Source: Megalonaias nervosa (lineage: Eukaryota > Mollusca > Bivalvia > Unionida > Unionidae). Taken from it: a stretch of DNA of 64,000 bases. Within the stretch, counting starts at the first letter, position 1, and each line of letters begins with the position of its first letter. A program made the translations under genes and the position numbers. Below, piece after piece: positions 1-10,445 of the stretch. The notes under the pieces were generated by a model, which was not told the origin of the DNA, searched no databases, and saw only the letters and a list, made by a program, of their open reading frames with translations. The DNA lies in assembly GCA_016617855.1 (NCBI GenBank), contig JAECUM010096251.1, positions 52,490 through 116,489 on the forward strand. The letters run 5' to 3'.

Positions 1-1
1 C

Positions 2-1027
2 CCTGAGGCTTATCGGCAAAAGTTCAGAAACTATAGGAAAGATGCTAGACAAACTTATGTTGAATTTGCTAGAGAAAAAGAACAGTTATTCAAAAGATGG
101 TGCTTAGCCAAGAAAATCGAACATGATTTTGAAAGTCTTGAACAATTAATATTGCTTGAAGAGTTCAAGAACTGTGTCCATAGTGACATTAAGAATCATC
201 TCGAAGAGCATAAGTTTGAAACCTTGGAAAAAGCTGCTATTGCTGCTGATGAGTATTCCTTAACTCATAAAGTTCCTGCGGTAAGCAAATCTTTCACTCA
301 GCAGTCTACTGACAGAAAGGTGTTTCAACCAAATACGACTCTCAGTAGAACTCAATCTGGCACAAATTCTAACAATCAAGCCTCTGAGAGACTTGATTCA
401 AAATCCTTGTCTATTCCTACGTGTACCTATTGTAAGAAAAAAGGACACGTCATTTCTGATTGCTTCAAATTGAAATATAGGCATCAGAATCAAGATAGAC
501 CTATCCCAAATGCTCTTATTGCTAAGAGGTCAAGGTCACGGTCATGTATTGAAAACAATACATTTGTTGGGTTTGAAAAACCTCAGTCTGATTGTGTCAT
601 GGAGAATTTTGAACCATTCATGTCGAAGGGTTCTATATCACTCTTGGTTGATTTGGCCAATTCTATCCCTATTAAAATTTTGAGGGATACAGGCGCTTCT
701 CAGAGTCTTTTAGTTTCAGGTATTTTGCCTTCTTCTGAGAAGACCTGTTCTAATGAGAGTGTTCTCATTCAGGGAGTAGAGTGCGGCTTTATTAGTGTTC
801 CTCTCCATTCTGTTAATTTGTCATCAGACTTAGTTTCAGGACCTGTGACAGTCGGTGTAGTGTCTACTTTACCCGTTGAGGGCATTCATTTGTTGCTAGG
901 TAATGACTTAGCTGGAGACAAGGTTGTGGTTAATCCACTTGTAACTGACAAGCCTTCTTTGGATCAGAAAGTTGATCCTATTGAAAAAGAAATCCCTGAT
1001 TTATTCCCAGCTTGTGCAGTTACCTGA
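2..1027 (+). pseudogene. gag-pro: Gag and aspartic protease, 5'-partial, in-frame stop
   Basis: The frame is open from the window edge. The first third is a SCAN-like helical capsid region. A CCHC zinc knuckle (CTYCKKKGHVISDC) lies near 419-463 and the protease active site (RDTGASQSLL) near 685-714. The frame stops at TGA 1025-1027 and continues in the same frame with integrase, so the TGA looks like a point mutation in a formerly continuous polyprotein. Gag would package the element RNA and the protease would cut the polyprotein. No start codon is visible because the 5' end is missing. Confidence 0.85.
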
Positions 1028-1030
1028 GCT

Positions 1031-2044
1031 ATGGCAAAGAAAGCTCTTGAGAATGATTTTGACAAGGAATGCATTCTTTTAGCTGACACATGTATTGGGC
1101 AGACTTTTGATGAGGTCACTTTCACTTCTAATTTGGATCAGTCAAAAGGTATTGATCATAGTGATCCTCTTTTGAATACTCATTCTCTTTTATCTGATCA
1201 GGGTGGTAAACGACAATCACTTGTCGTCGAACAGGAGAAGGATCCTGAGATCTCCTGTTTGCTTCAGCGGGCCGTTAGTGAAAAAGAAGCAACTGAAGTA
1301 CCTGTCTGTTACTTCATTAAAAATGGAGTTCTTATGAGAAAATGGAGACCTCTCGAAGTACCTGCTAGTGACGAATGGTCAGTAAAATATCAGATTATGG
1401 TTCCGAAACCTTACAGACAGGAAATACTTAGTTTGGCCCATGAAACTCCTATGGCTGGTCATTTAGGGATAAATAAAATGTATCACAAGATGTTGACTCA
1501 CTTCTATTGGCCAAAAATCAAAAGTGATGTGTGCAAGTTTTGTAGGTCTTGTCATACTTGTCAAATGGTAGGAAAACCAAATCAAAAGATACCTAAAGCT
1601 CATCTGCAACCAATTCCTGCATTTGACGAACCATTCAGTAGAACTATGGGAGATTGTGTTAGTCCCTTACCAAAGACCAAGTCAGGTAACCAAAATTTGT
1701 TGACCATCAAGTGTGCGTCAACAAGTTTTTCAGAGGTAATTCCTTTGAGAAATTTTGCTCAATTTGGTCTTCTCAAATTTGTTCAATCTGGTCAAAGGTC
1801 AGATTTTAAGTCTGGAGTGTTCCAGCTTGTTAAACTTGAATTTGGCATTCTGCAGTGCAAGCCAAAAGTGAAACTATGGTTTCACCAAACTTTACTAGAG
1901 AGAATTTTTGAGTCCTGTAATAAAGTCCATTCTCTCTTGCTCATTCTACAGAATTTTCTTCAAGTAAGATTTTATGGCCCTTACAAAGTAAAGAAGAAAA
2001 TGAATGAGTTAAATTATAATAGCACTCAAGTCTCAGTAAATTAA
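1031..2044 (+). pseudogene. int: Integrase located upstream of RT, decayed
   Basis: The HHCC zinc-binding domain is clear at about 1440-1570 (GHLGINKMYH then FCRSCHTCQ). The core starts with the first catalytic aspartate in GDCVSPLPKTKSGNQ near 1650. The second catalytic block is damaged, with the expected Asp replaced by Gly, and shortened. A C-terminal block, ARFYGPY-like near 1966-2010, follows before the frame ends. Known role of the family: insertion of element cDNA. Position before RT is the notable feature. Not functional as it stands. Confidence 0.82.
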
Positions 2045-3588
2045 TGGAGTACTATTATGTTAAAAGAAATAGCCAGGTAAATCATGCAATTAATTTAGTT
2101 GTACCTGTCCCACCAGCTGAGGATTTGAATGAAGGAATTCAATTGGATTCTACTAATCTTGGAACAACCAATCTTCGGAATTCGAAAGTTATGGAAAATC
2201 TAGACCAGAAACTTTCTCATTTACAAAATCAAGAAAAAAGTGAACTTAAACAATTATTGTTTGAATATGAGCACTTGTTTCCAGACGTGCCTACAAGGAC
2301 AAACAAATTTTTTCACGACGTTGAAATAGTAGATTCGAAACCCATGAAACAACCCCCATACAGGATGAATCCTTTTAAACAGGAATACATGAAAAAAGAG
2401 ATTCATTATTTACTGGAAAATGATTTTATAGAGCCCAGTAAGAGTGATTGGAGTTCACCGTGCATTCTTGTTCAAAAAACCGGATAAAACTTTCCGAATG
2501 TGTACGGATTATAGAAAGGTGAACAGTGTGACTAAAACAGACTCATTCCCATTGCCAAGAGTCGACGAATGTATCGACAAAATATGAAATGCCAAATACG
2601 TCACTAAATTCGACCTTCTGAAGGGTTTTTGGCAAATTCCACTAACGGAAAGAGCAAAAGAAATTTCGGCATTTGTGACTCCAGATGGACTCTACCAGTA
2701 TAAAGTAATGCCATTTGGGATGAAGGGTTCTCCAAGTACTTTTCAAGGCCTTATGAATATGATTACTTCTGGTCTAGACAATTGTGATGCCTATATTGAT
2801 GTCATCATCTACAACAACACCTGGAAAGAACATCTAGCCACGATTCGGAAGTTCTTCGACACACTCACGGATGCAAATTTGACTATTTATCTAAAAGTGA
2901 GTTCTGCCGTGAGTGTGTTACTTTTCTAGGACATATTGTGGGATATGGTCAAATTAAACCTATAGATGCTAAGGTCAAGGCTATTTCTGAATTTCCTGTG
3001 CCTGTCAGTAAAAAACAGCCGATGCGATTTTTGGGTATGGCTGGGTACTATCGCAAATTTTGTTCTAATTTTTCTGATATTGTTGAACCTCTGACAGACT
3101 TGTTGAGAAAGGAAAGCAAGTTTCTTTGGACTGGAAAATGTCAAGAGGCTTTCGATAGATTAAAGGCCATACTTGAACGTGCACCAGTTTTAACAGCTCC
3201 AGATTTCAGTCAACCGTTCAAACTATCTGTGGATGCAAGTGATGTTGGGGTTGGAGCAGTTTTGCTTCAAGATGACAAAAATGGTGTTGAACACCCAGTG
3301 TGTTACTTCTCTAAGAAATTAAATAAACACCAAAGAAACTATTCAACAATCGAGAAGGAATGCTTGGCTTTAATGCTAGCATTACAGCATTTTGAAGTTT
3401 ATGTTAGCTCGGCTCCTTCTCCGGTTGTTGTGTTTAGTGATCACAACCCCCTTACTTTCATCAGCAGAATGAAAAATAAAAATCAAAGACTCTTGAGATG
3501 GAGTTTATTTTTGCAAGAGTACAATCTTGACATCAAGCACATTAAAGGAAAAGATAATTTAATTGCAGATGCACTTTCCCGTGTATAG
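2044..3588 (+). pseudogene. pol: Reverse transcriptase and RNase H, frameshifted
   Basis: The RT block has FIEPSKSDWSSP near 2430-2460, CTDYRKVNS near 2500 and MPFGMKGSPSTFQ near 2709-2747. The catalytic YxDD reads YIDV near 2793, so the second metal-binding Asp is lost. RNase H follows, with SVDASDVGVGAVLL near 3225, YSTIEKECLA near 3340 and FSDHNPLTF near 3430. Breaks: a frameshift in an A-run near 2475, TGA at 2585-2587, and a frameshift near 2890. The frame ends with the usual DNLIADALSRV tail. This is the copying enzyme of the retrotransposon, now inactive. Confidence 0.9.
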
Positions 3589-3718
3589 AAATGTCATTTT
3601 CATATACACCTTTCTGTAGACTCATAAGAGTTCTTCTTATGTAATTTTATTTTACCTCGTGTATAATTTACATCTGGTAAAAAAGAAAGCTTTATTACAT
3701 AAATCTTTCTTTTTTCTT

Positions 3719-3730
3719 TATGGGGGAAAG
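3719..3730 (+). promoter_or_regulatory. Polypurine tract
   Basis: A purine run (GGGGGAAAG) directly precedes the TGTTACG start of the LTR. This is the expected primer for plus-strand cDNA synthesis in LTR retrotransposons. Confidence 0.8.
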
Positions 3731-4679
3731 TGTTACGACCCTGTAGTTAAATTACATGTGTGTTAAAATTTAAATTCTTCTAATTCTTTGTTTCATTTTT
3801 ATTTCATTTTTACATCATTAAATGTAGTAGTTATTATTATGATGATTATGTTTGCATGGGTCTAATATTATGTTAGAAACATCGTATTTATTTAAAACGT
3901 AAACGTGACTCGTGTAAGCACGATTTTTGCATGACGGTTTTTCGTATCAAGTAAACAGTGAGAAAGAGCTATGTAAATGATTGGCTGTGACCACGTTATT
4001 ACTTGTTTACGCTTTTGTAATGTCCAGATGGATTGCGAAATCACACGTGTGCTTCATGCGTGTGTACATGTAATGACGCATTAGCTTGTTTTAAATGCTC
4101 AGTTACCTGTAAGAAATGTTTGGTCGTAGTCGTAGTCAGTCGTAGTTCACAGTCACATCATAACATCTTACAGAGTTTATAATACCTTAAGAAAGGTATT
4201 TCTGTGCTGGAAAGAGTTGCGCATTCGTACGAGGATCAACATGTGAATTGTTAGTGGTGGTAGCTGTACTTTATCTACTTTCTAAATAAGTATTTTCCCT
4301 GGAGAACAACACTACTGGCTTTGGACAAAGACATTTGATGAAATTACTTCTAAATCGGAACAAAACAATACAAATTGTGCTTTACAGTGAAAATTCTGGA
4401 CATTCTGTGTTAGCCTTCGTCTGACGTCATCATCCGCCATCTTGGAACGGAGCTGAGATTCAGACTGTGTCAATTTAGAACTGTTTATTCACAGGACTTA
4501 TGTGTTTTCACAAATTTAGAACATATTTTTTGGATCTTCTCCGTAAATCGTAAGTCTTGCTTCATATACTTACCTTTTCACCGTGTTTTCTAGGGAAATA
4601 AATTGTTTTTGTTAAAATTCACAAAGCTTGTTGTAGTCACTCTTTCTTTGTGTTACTTTGAACGAGCCGATACGTAACA
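3731..4679 (+). repeat. 3' LTR, 949 bp
   Basis: It starts with TGTTACG and ends with CGTAACA, a perfect 7-bp terminal inverted repeat with the canonical TG...CA ends. It follows the polypurine tract and contains an AATAAA-type signal near 4595. The partner 5' LTR is outside the window, so the target duplication cannot be checked. Confidence 0.85.
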
Positions 4680-4861
4680 AGACAATCAGTCGTTGACATA
4701 TATTTTCGAGCTCGCGTAAACCGAGGGGCTATTGCCAATTACAGAGCTGTCGCTGTTATACTTAGCGATAAATCGATGTTGCTTGAAGGTGTTGGTGGAC
4801 GAATGAGTTATTGATGCACCCGTAGAGAACATTTAATTAGATCGCTCATAATAGTTATAAA

Positions 4862-5413
4862 ATGTTACATCTAGTTAATGTCAGTCTGACTCCTGGTCAG
4901 ATTAAAAAGCTACAATCATCATCAAAAAATAATTGTGCGGCAAAAATATCACTGCGGCGAGAACAAATCGCGAATGGTCCGAATAAAATATCATTATCAG
5001 AACGTCAGCATAATAATTTTAGCAAGGCAAAAAAACTGAATAAAGGTATAAAACTCGATCTTTCTGCGAGTGCCATTAAGGAAATCGCCAAAACGGGTGG
5101 CATATTTCCACTTCTTGCCGCGTTACCGGCAATAATAGCCGCTGCAACCCCAGCTTTTGCAAAAGCAGCTGCATTAGGCGCTGTTGGAACCGCTGCTGGA
5201 ATGGCGTTAAAGAAAGCAACGGGTCAAGGAATTATGCAAGCAGAAAATTTAAAAACAAGATCACGGGCAAAACAACGCGGAAGACGTCTAAGAACACCAA
5301 ACGTTCCACAGCCGGGACATCTAAGATTATCAGGCCCAGCATACGGTCGGGGTCTAAGATTACCAGGGACCCCACATTCGTGGTACGGAAGCGGCCTAAG
5401 ATTACTCCAGTAA
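4862..5413 (+). CDS. pX/pVI-like minor virion protein
   Basis: 183 aa. A basic N-terminal half is followed by KTGGIFPLLAALPAI near residues 79-93 and an Ala/Gly-rich hydrophobic stretch, then a basic tail with repeated G-x-GLRL/GHLRL units. The GG before a hydrophobic segment is typical of adenovirus-like precursor proteins that the neighbouring adenain-type protease could cut. It is the first gene of the + strand capsid cluster and lies only 12 bp before the protease. Function is inferred from composition and position; there is no enzymatic motif. Confidence 0.6.
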   Translation: MLHLVNVSLTPGQIKKLQSSSKNNCAAKISLRREQIANGPNKISLSERQHNNFSKAKKLNKGIKLDLSASAIKEIAKTGGIFPLLAALPAIIAAATPAFAKAAALGAVGTAAGMALKKATGQGIMQAENLKTRSRAKQRGRRLRTPNVPQPGHLRLSGPAYGRGLRLPGTPHSWYGSGLRLLQ

Positions 5414-5424
5414 CTTCGACATCG

Positions 5425-5845
5425 ATGATTTTCCCTATGTCCAATTTTTATTTACTTAATGCCGCTGAGCAACTGAATATAAAAAACTTTGGAGGAGTTT
5501 TTATGCGTGATCAATTACCTCCTCTTGCAATGCAACAAGAAACTGGTATTATTAATCTCTGGTTCAGGCACTCATTGGGTGGCGTATGCAATTGATCCAC
5601 GTGGAATTATTTATTTTGATTCGAATCGGTTGGCACTACCAAAGGAATTTTTAAAATATATAAATACTGCTCAGATGCGTTCTAAAATCTGGTATTCAAC
5701 ATTACCAACACAAAAATTAACTGATCCACCGATATGCGGTCAAGAAGTACTTAATGTACTTGATGCTGTATCAAAATCAACAACACCACCTCATAAAGTC
5801 GTGCATGAATATACCACGTTGTCACACTTAAACAGATATCAGTAA
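5425..5845 (+). pseudogene. PRO: Adenain-like cysteine protease, frameshifted
   Basis: The first frame has the N-terminal block (NFGGVFMRDQLPP near 5487-5525). The second frame has the catalytic His in SGTHWVAY near 5567-5590, the acidic residue in YFDS near 5612, and the Cys in PPICGQEV near 5730. The break is a single frameshift between about 5555 and 5570. The family matures capsid proteins inside the particle. The gene lies between the pX-like and fibre-like genes, as expected for a capsid cluster. Confidence 0.85.
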
Positions 5846-5850
5846 ATATA

Positions 5851-6927
5851 ATGGTAGATATTTATGGAAGATCTTCTCGCAAAGCTCAGCAGGTGGTCGA
5901 TTTATCTAAATACGCAACTCTTGATCAGCTCAGAAATTAAATCGATGATTTATTAAATATCACAAGTGTGGATCAAAATGAAGTCGTTGTTTTTCAGGAT
6001 AAACAAGGACGATTAAAAACGAGTAATATACAACTGTTAGATGTTCTTATACGAATTCCCACCGCGATTATTAATAATATCGTTACTTTTTCTGATCAGG
6101 GTAAAATACAAGATTCCGGTAAGTCAGTTAACGATTTTATCAAGCGAGCTGGTAATTCATTCACGGGTCACATTATGATGAACCGAAATAAAATTATAGA
6201 CCTTGGGAACCCAACCGTAGATACAGATGCAGCAACAAAAAAATACGTCGATGATCAAGAATCTAAGTACGTATTAGTCAGTGGTGGTATAATGCGTGCA
6301 TTTCTCAACATGAATAATAATGGTATTAATAATCTTAGAACACCAGAATCAGATTTCGACGCTGTAACGAAGAAATATGTAGACGATAGCAACATTAAGA
6401 TCGCTAGCGATCAAGTAACAGCAATAACAACAATCAATAATGAAATGACTACACTCAATACTAATTTTACTAATCACGTACAAACTTTCTTAAATTTTCG
6501 TAGAAACATAAACAGATCTATTAATGATTTTTTTGGAACTCGACCAACTGTTGATATCAAACTCGTCGATATTAACATGAAACTCAACGATATTGTCAGT
6601 GGAATACCTATTATTGTTCAAAAAACTAATCTGATTAAAATTCCACACGGACAAATTAAAAATATCGTGTACACAGTAGCATCAGGATCAACAACATGGA
6701 CACCGCAAAATAAAACTCTCGAACACAGCGCAGACGTAACAGGGTTATACAGGCTATCCCTGTACGGTTCGGAAATTACTGCGGCCACTTCATCATCACC
6801 GAATGTATATCATAATCCATTGCTGGTGATGCTAACCAAGGACATCAAGGAAACATTCACGTTGACATCAACGGAAATGCCCCCGAGACGTTACTGGTGG
6901 TGCCTGGAATTCGTAGCTGAAGCTTAA
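5851..6927 (+). pseudogene. Fibre-like protein with tail-fibre repeats, one in-frame stop
   Basis: The natural ATG is at 5851, 5 bp after the protease stop; TAA at 5938-5940 is in frame and truncates it. The remaining frame runs to 6927. Two copies of a motif typical of phage and viral fibres are visible: NPTVDTDAATKKYVDD near 6210-6255 and TPESDFDAVTKKYVDD near 6340-6387, each preceded by a glycine-asparagine rich strand. The C-terminal part could be a receptor-binding or trimerisation head. Role as a virion fibre is inferred. Confidence 0.65.
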
Positions 6928-6948
6928 TTAAATGACGTTGTTATTATA

Positions 6949-7434
6949 ATGGATCGAGATTCACTTATCGATGTTCAAGGTCACAGATACGCTCAAGTAT
7001 GTGAGTGCCAAACCAAACTAAAAGATATCATCGACGATTATACAATAAAAGTAAAAAAATATCGCAGACGAATGGTTGTTATTGATATAACTGTTTACTC
7101 AGTTTCCACTGTTATTGCTGGAACCGGATTATTATTATCAACAATAACAATGACAGCACCTGCAGTTGTAACAATTGTCGTTTCAACGGGAACAGCATGC
7201 ACAGGCATTCTTAATATTATCGCCAAGAAGATATCTACGTGTACGAATGATAAATTAAGCGAGTACATACCAAAACTACACGCAGCAACAACATCTTACT
7301 CTAAACTATCATCGTATCTTTCTGCGTATCTCAGCGATGGTAAAATATCTGATGAGGAGTTCGCAACGATAATGAAAACCTACGATGAAGCATTCATAAT
7401 CGCTAGCGATTTTGGTGATAAAGTAACTAACTGA
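6949..7434 (+). CDS. Two-TM hydrophobic protein
   Basis: 161 aa. A polar N-terminus with a short basic helix is followed by a long hydrophobic block at residues about 43-88 (enough for two membrane passes joined by a short turn), then a helical C-terminus. It starts 21 bp after the fibre-like gene and ends 43 bp before the penton-like gene, so it belongs to the capsid cluster. I do not recognise the family; a membrane-active virion protein is possible. The frame is intact. Confidence 0.6.
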   Translation: MDRDSLIDVQGHRYAQVCECQTKLKDIIDDYTIKVKKYRRRMVVIDITVYSVSTVIAGTGLLLSTITMTAPAVVTIVVSTGTACTGILNIIAKKISTCTNDKLSEYIPKLHAATTSYSKLSSYLSAYLSDGKISDEEFATIMKTYDEAFIIASDFGDKVTN

Positions 7435-7477
7435 AAGTTGAATTCATGTTCTATTAAATAACGGAGTATTTTAAATA

Positions 7478-8932
7478 ATGTCATTGGAACTATTGCAGAA
7501 GATCGTCACTAATGCAACGCCGTCAAAAACTACTATGATATCATTAAGTTCGACCAATCCCGAATTTAGCGTTAACTTCCCCACGGCAATTTCAGCGAGT
7601 GAAATAGTGCTGGCGCAACTGCGAGTTTATCATAGTTGGCCAAATATCAGATCAGCGTCGTTTGGTGGACTACCACCTAATAATTCACTGGTATTCGCGA
7701 ATAAAAACAAACCAGATGGAACTCCCGATTGGCAGGTTGTTGGAATCCCAACGGGCAGTTATCAAATAGAACAGATTAATGATGAGTTTCAACGCAGAAT
7801 TAAATCTATCACGGGGAAAGAATCTAAAATAGCGATCACTGTTTACGAAACAACATTTTCAGCGGCGATTGAAATAAACTCCATTGATTATGTTGTAGAT
7901 ATTTATCAAAGTTCCATCAGATCTGTGTTAGGATGGCCTGATGTTCCTCCTGTTTATAATGGAATTCTAGAACAAGCGCGGGAAGAATTTAAGACAAGCG
8001 AAAAAAAATTCATTAAAGATCCAGAATATCAAAATAAAAATCAATGGATTTACATGAGATTTAAAATTGATCCAAGCGACAATGAATATTACTTTACCGA
8101 TTTTGACGGTAAAAGGATCCCTAAGATAAATAGATCAGCACTTATTACCTACTTCATAGACGACAGGCCGTATAGAGTTAATGTTGATGAAGAATTTTGT
8201 AAAGGATTTTTAAATAATCTTAAACCCGAATATGATAAAACATTTAATGATTTAAGAATTTTACTTATTTCATTATCACAACATTACAACGATAACGTAA
8301 AGCAGCAAATAATTGAAACAATAAAACATTTAAATGGGGTCTTATTTGATTTATATATCGCTAATCGAAGTAACTCTGCGACTAAACTCGATGGAAATCC
8401 TTACTCAAATCCAAAATGTAAGCAATTATTTCTTGATCATTACAAAATAACAGAAGAACAATTAAAAACATGTATTATACCAGATTTAAATAACGCTGAA
8501 ATGAAGAAAACAATTGACGATCTTATAGAAGAATATTTTCCAAAAATACTTGAATCATGGAGAAAAATAATCTTGTCATCGGTCATACTTAAACACAACA
8601 ACGATCCATACGGTGGCGGCCGTCATATCTCGCCACAAATTGTTAATATAACATCAACGATCGCAGTCAATGTAGTATGCGATGTAATCGATGACAGCTA
8701 TCAAGTAGACCTTAAGAAAAGTAGCGCTGCCCAGCAAGGCTACATATTAGATACATTTAGCCCTCAAGGGTCTCCCTGGTATTTAATTGTATCTGAACCG
8801 ATTAACCCCGTTTATCTACGTGTACATAATCCGTTATTATCAAGAATACATTTCAAACTTACAGATCAGCAAGGACGTATTTTGGATTTACAGAATGAAA
8901 CTTTAAGTATAAATCTGTATGTGAGATCATAG
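7478..8932 (+). CDS. Penton-like minor capsid protein with large insertion
   Basis: 484 aa. The N-terminal ~165 residues (LAQLRVYHSWPNI, VGIPTGSYQIEQIN, SVLGWP) and C-terminal ~105 residues (SPQIVNITS, SEPINPVYLRV, FKLTDQQGRILDL) match the pattern of Polinton/adintovirus penton, a single jelly roll. Between them lie about 200 charged, helical residues not expected in this fold. The insertion could be a surface domain. Last gene of the capsid cluster; frame intact. It is too penton-like at both ends to be the major capsid protein. Confidence 0.75.
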   Translation: MSLELLQKIVTNATPSKTTMISLSSTNPEFSVNFPTAISASEIVLAQLRVYHSWPNIRSASFGGLPPNNSLVFANKNKPDGTPDWQVVGIPTGSYQIEQINDEFQRRIKSITGKESKIAITVYETTFSAAIEINSIDYVVDIYQSSIRSVLGWPDVPPVYNGILEQAREEFKTSEKKFIKDPEYQNKNQWIYMRFKIDPSDNEYYFTDFDGKRIPKINRSALITYFIDDRPYRVNVDEEFCKGFLNNLKPEYDKTFNDLRILLISLSQHYNDNVKQQIIETIKHLNGVLFDLYIANRSNSATKLDGNPYSNPKCKQLFLDHYKITEEQLKTCIIPDLNNAEMKKTIDDLIEEYFPKILESWRKIILSSVILKHNNDPYGGGRHISPQIVNITSTIAVNVVCDVIDDSYQVDLKKSSAAQQGYILDTFSPQGSPWYLIVSEPINPVYLRVHNPLLSRIHFKLTDQQGRILDLQNETLSINLYVRS

Positions 8933-8968
8933 AGCGTTATATGACAAAACAAACAAAAAAAATTATGT

Positions 8969-9043
8969 TTTATCCTTGATTGAGGGAAGTCCTCATTTCA
9001 TAAATAAAATAATAATTGTGTACTTCCCTCAATCAAGGATAAA
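8969..9043. repeat. Perfect 22-bp stem hairpin between convergent genes
   Basis: The arms at 8969-8990 and 9022-9043 are perfectly complementary, with a 31-nt AT-rich loop containing AATAAA on the + strand. It sits between the end of the penton-like gene (+) and the end of the coiled-coil gene (-). It may serve as a shared 3'-end structure for both transcripts, or be a foldback element; arm length also fits a microRNA precursor. Confidence 0.6.
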
Positions 9044-9215
9044 TATTAAGGTGTTTATAAACAAACATAAATGAATACCGTTGCAGCGCATTTTATAACG
9101 AACCTTTAGATTAAAAAAAAATATCCGAATCTAACTCGGATCTGAATAAATTTTTTTTTTACTAGGTAAATCGTAATTATCAGAATAAAATATTATAAGT
9201 AAATAACCTGTATAC

Positions 9216-9605
9216 TTACCAGGGATTTTGTATCACATTAACTCCACCTTCACTTTCATTTTCACAATGCTCTCTTAACTGTCTTATACGAAGGTTCACG
9301 ATCTTTTTCTGTTCGTATTCATGAGATAATTCTAACTTAATTTTGTCAATAGCGTTTGAGAGAGGTACAAACAGCTTTACTTGATTATCTGTAACTGCTG
9401 CCAGCGACTGTAACATTGCCTGCTGGATAAACTTCATGAATTTATAATCAGATGGTAGTGTGTACCGATTCTCTAATTCTCGATGTTCTAACGATTCAAA
9501 GTCAGACAGAATTTTTTCAGGATTAAGATTATCAGATATATTTACACGGTTATATTGTAATATTTTAATCGCATTGATAATCACATTAATATTTTCGGAA
9601 TTCAT
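9216..9605 (-). CDS. Small coiled-coil protein
   Basis: 129 aa, opening with ATG and intact. It is mostly helical with a predicted coiled coil near residues 85-115 (KLELSHEYEQKKIVNLRIRQ) and an acidic/asparagine-rich end. It converges on the capsid cluster. I do not recognise the family. Asn/Ile-rich AT-driven composition matches its neighbours. Confidence 0.5.
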   Translation of the reverse strand: MNSENINVIINAIKILQYNRVNISDNLNPEKILSDFESLEHRELENRYTLPSDYKFMKFIQQAMLQSLAAVTDNQVKLFVPLSNAIDKIKLELSHEYEQKKIVNLRIRQLREHCENESEGGVNVIQNPW

Positions 9606-9639
9606 TATATTATTAGTGTTTGTTTAATATAAAAATAAT

Positions 9640-10135
9640 AGTCCCTAAGGACTGTTTTTATGATTATATACACATGATTATATACACATGATTATGATTA
9701 TATCTTAATTACGGACAGCACATTAACCCCATGTGATCCCCTAGGTTGCCAAATAACATCCTAGCAGGATCAGAGGTCACATATAAACTTATTTCTAAGA
9801 ATTTAACTAACTTATCCTAGGGCAACACATAATCTTAATTACAGTAGCGTATTTACAGCAATCATATTTACAGCACATTAACCCCGTGTGAAACCCCTAG
9901 GTTGTCATCCTAGTATGCTCAGAGGTTTATATAAACTTATCTTATAGACACACCCCCAGCGAATTCCTAATCGAAACGAAATACTAGAAATTCAGAGGGC
10001 TGTCTCATTATGATTTTATGTAGCCTAAATCAAGTATATTTACAGTAACGTACTTACAGTAATGTATTTATATATAATGACGACACAGTACATGTAGACT
10101 TAACTAACTTATCCTAGGACAATACAACGGGCCTT
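9640..10135. repeat. Noncoding region with imperfect direct repeats
   Basis: No gene is seen. Two copies of an ~85-bp unit (CACATTAACCCC...CCTAGG...) lie near 9710-9800 and 9866-9945. TTAACTAACTTATCCTAGG occurs near 9803 and again near 10099. A short ACATGATTATAT repeat lies at 9670-9700. Confidence 0.55.
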
Positions 10136-10138
10136 TCT

Positions 10139-10257
10139 CTACGTTTCAATAGAAATTTTTGCACACCTCCCCCATCAAAATGACCCAAGGAGTGCAAAAT
10201 TGCACCCACCAAGCGATATGGTGGGAGAGTGTACAAATTTTTTCTATTGAAATGTAG
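10139..10257. mobile_element. Short foldback element (MITE-like)
   Basis: The ends are inverted copies of CTAC(G/A)TTTCAATAGAAA (10139-10155 and 10241-10257), with further pairing inside. No coding capacity. It resembles a miniature inverted-repeat element inserted in element 1. Confidence 0.5.
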
Positions 10258-10267
10258 AAGGGCTGGC

Positions 10268-10400
10268 TATGCCCCCAATAAATAACAAATTTTGGCATAG
10301 CATAGCCTTCGCCGGCAGTCTGCCAGTCACAAGATTCGAACCACGGACTTTGAGCATGAGAGTTCAATGCGTTAGCAATCGGCCACCGGACTTCATATGT
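10268..10400 (-). repeat. tRNA-derived SINE fragment
   Basis: Read on the minus strand, an A-box-like GTGGCCGATTGCTAACGC and a B-box-like GTGGTTCGAATC are spaced as in a tRNA gene. No intact cloverleaf was found, so this is a tRNA-derived repeat, not a working tRNA. Confidence 0.5.
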
Positions 10401-10445
10401 ATATATATTAAAAATATTAGTATTAAGTTAAGCGTAATGTACTTA

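Larger units (their letters stand above)
1..4679 (+). mobile_element. Gmr1-type Ty3/gypsy LTR retrotransposon, 3' part
   Basis: The order seen is gag with a zinc knuckle, aspartic protease, integrase zinc finger and core, integrase C-terminal region, reverse transcriptase, RNase H, polypurine tract and LTR. Integrase lying before RT is the hallmark of the Gmr1-like branch of the gypsy group; ordinary gypsy elements have it after RNase H. The 5' LTR and the start of gag lie outside the window. Coding frames are broken several times, so this copy is dead. It ends exactly where the Polinton-like element 1 begins, which suggests a nested insertion. Confidence 0.9.

Noticed and set aside
7478..8932. 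Major capsid protein of element 1
   Set aside because: Both ends match the penton single jelly roll; extra length is a central insertion.
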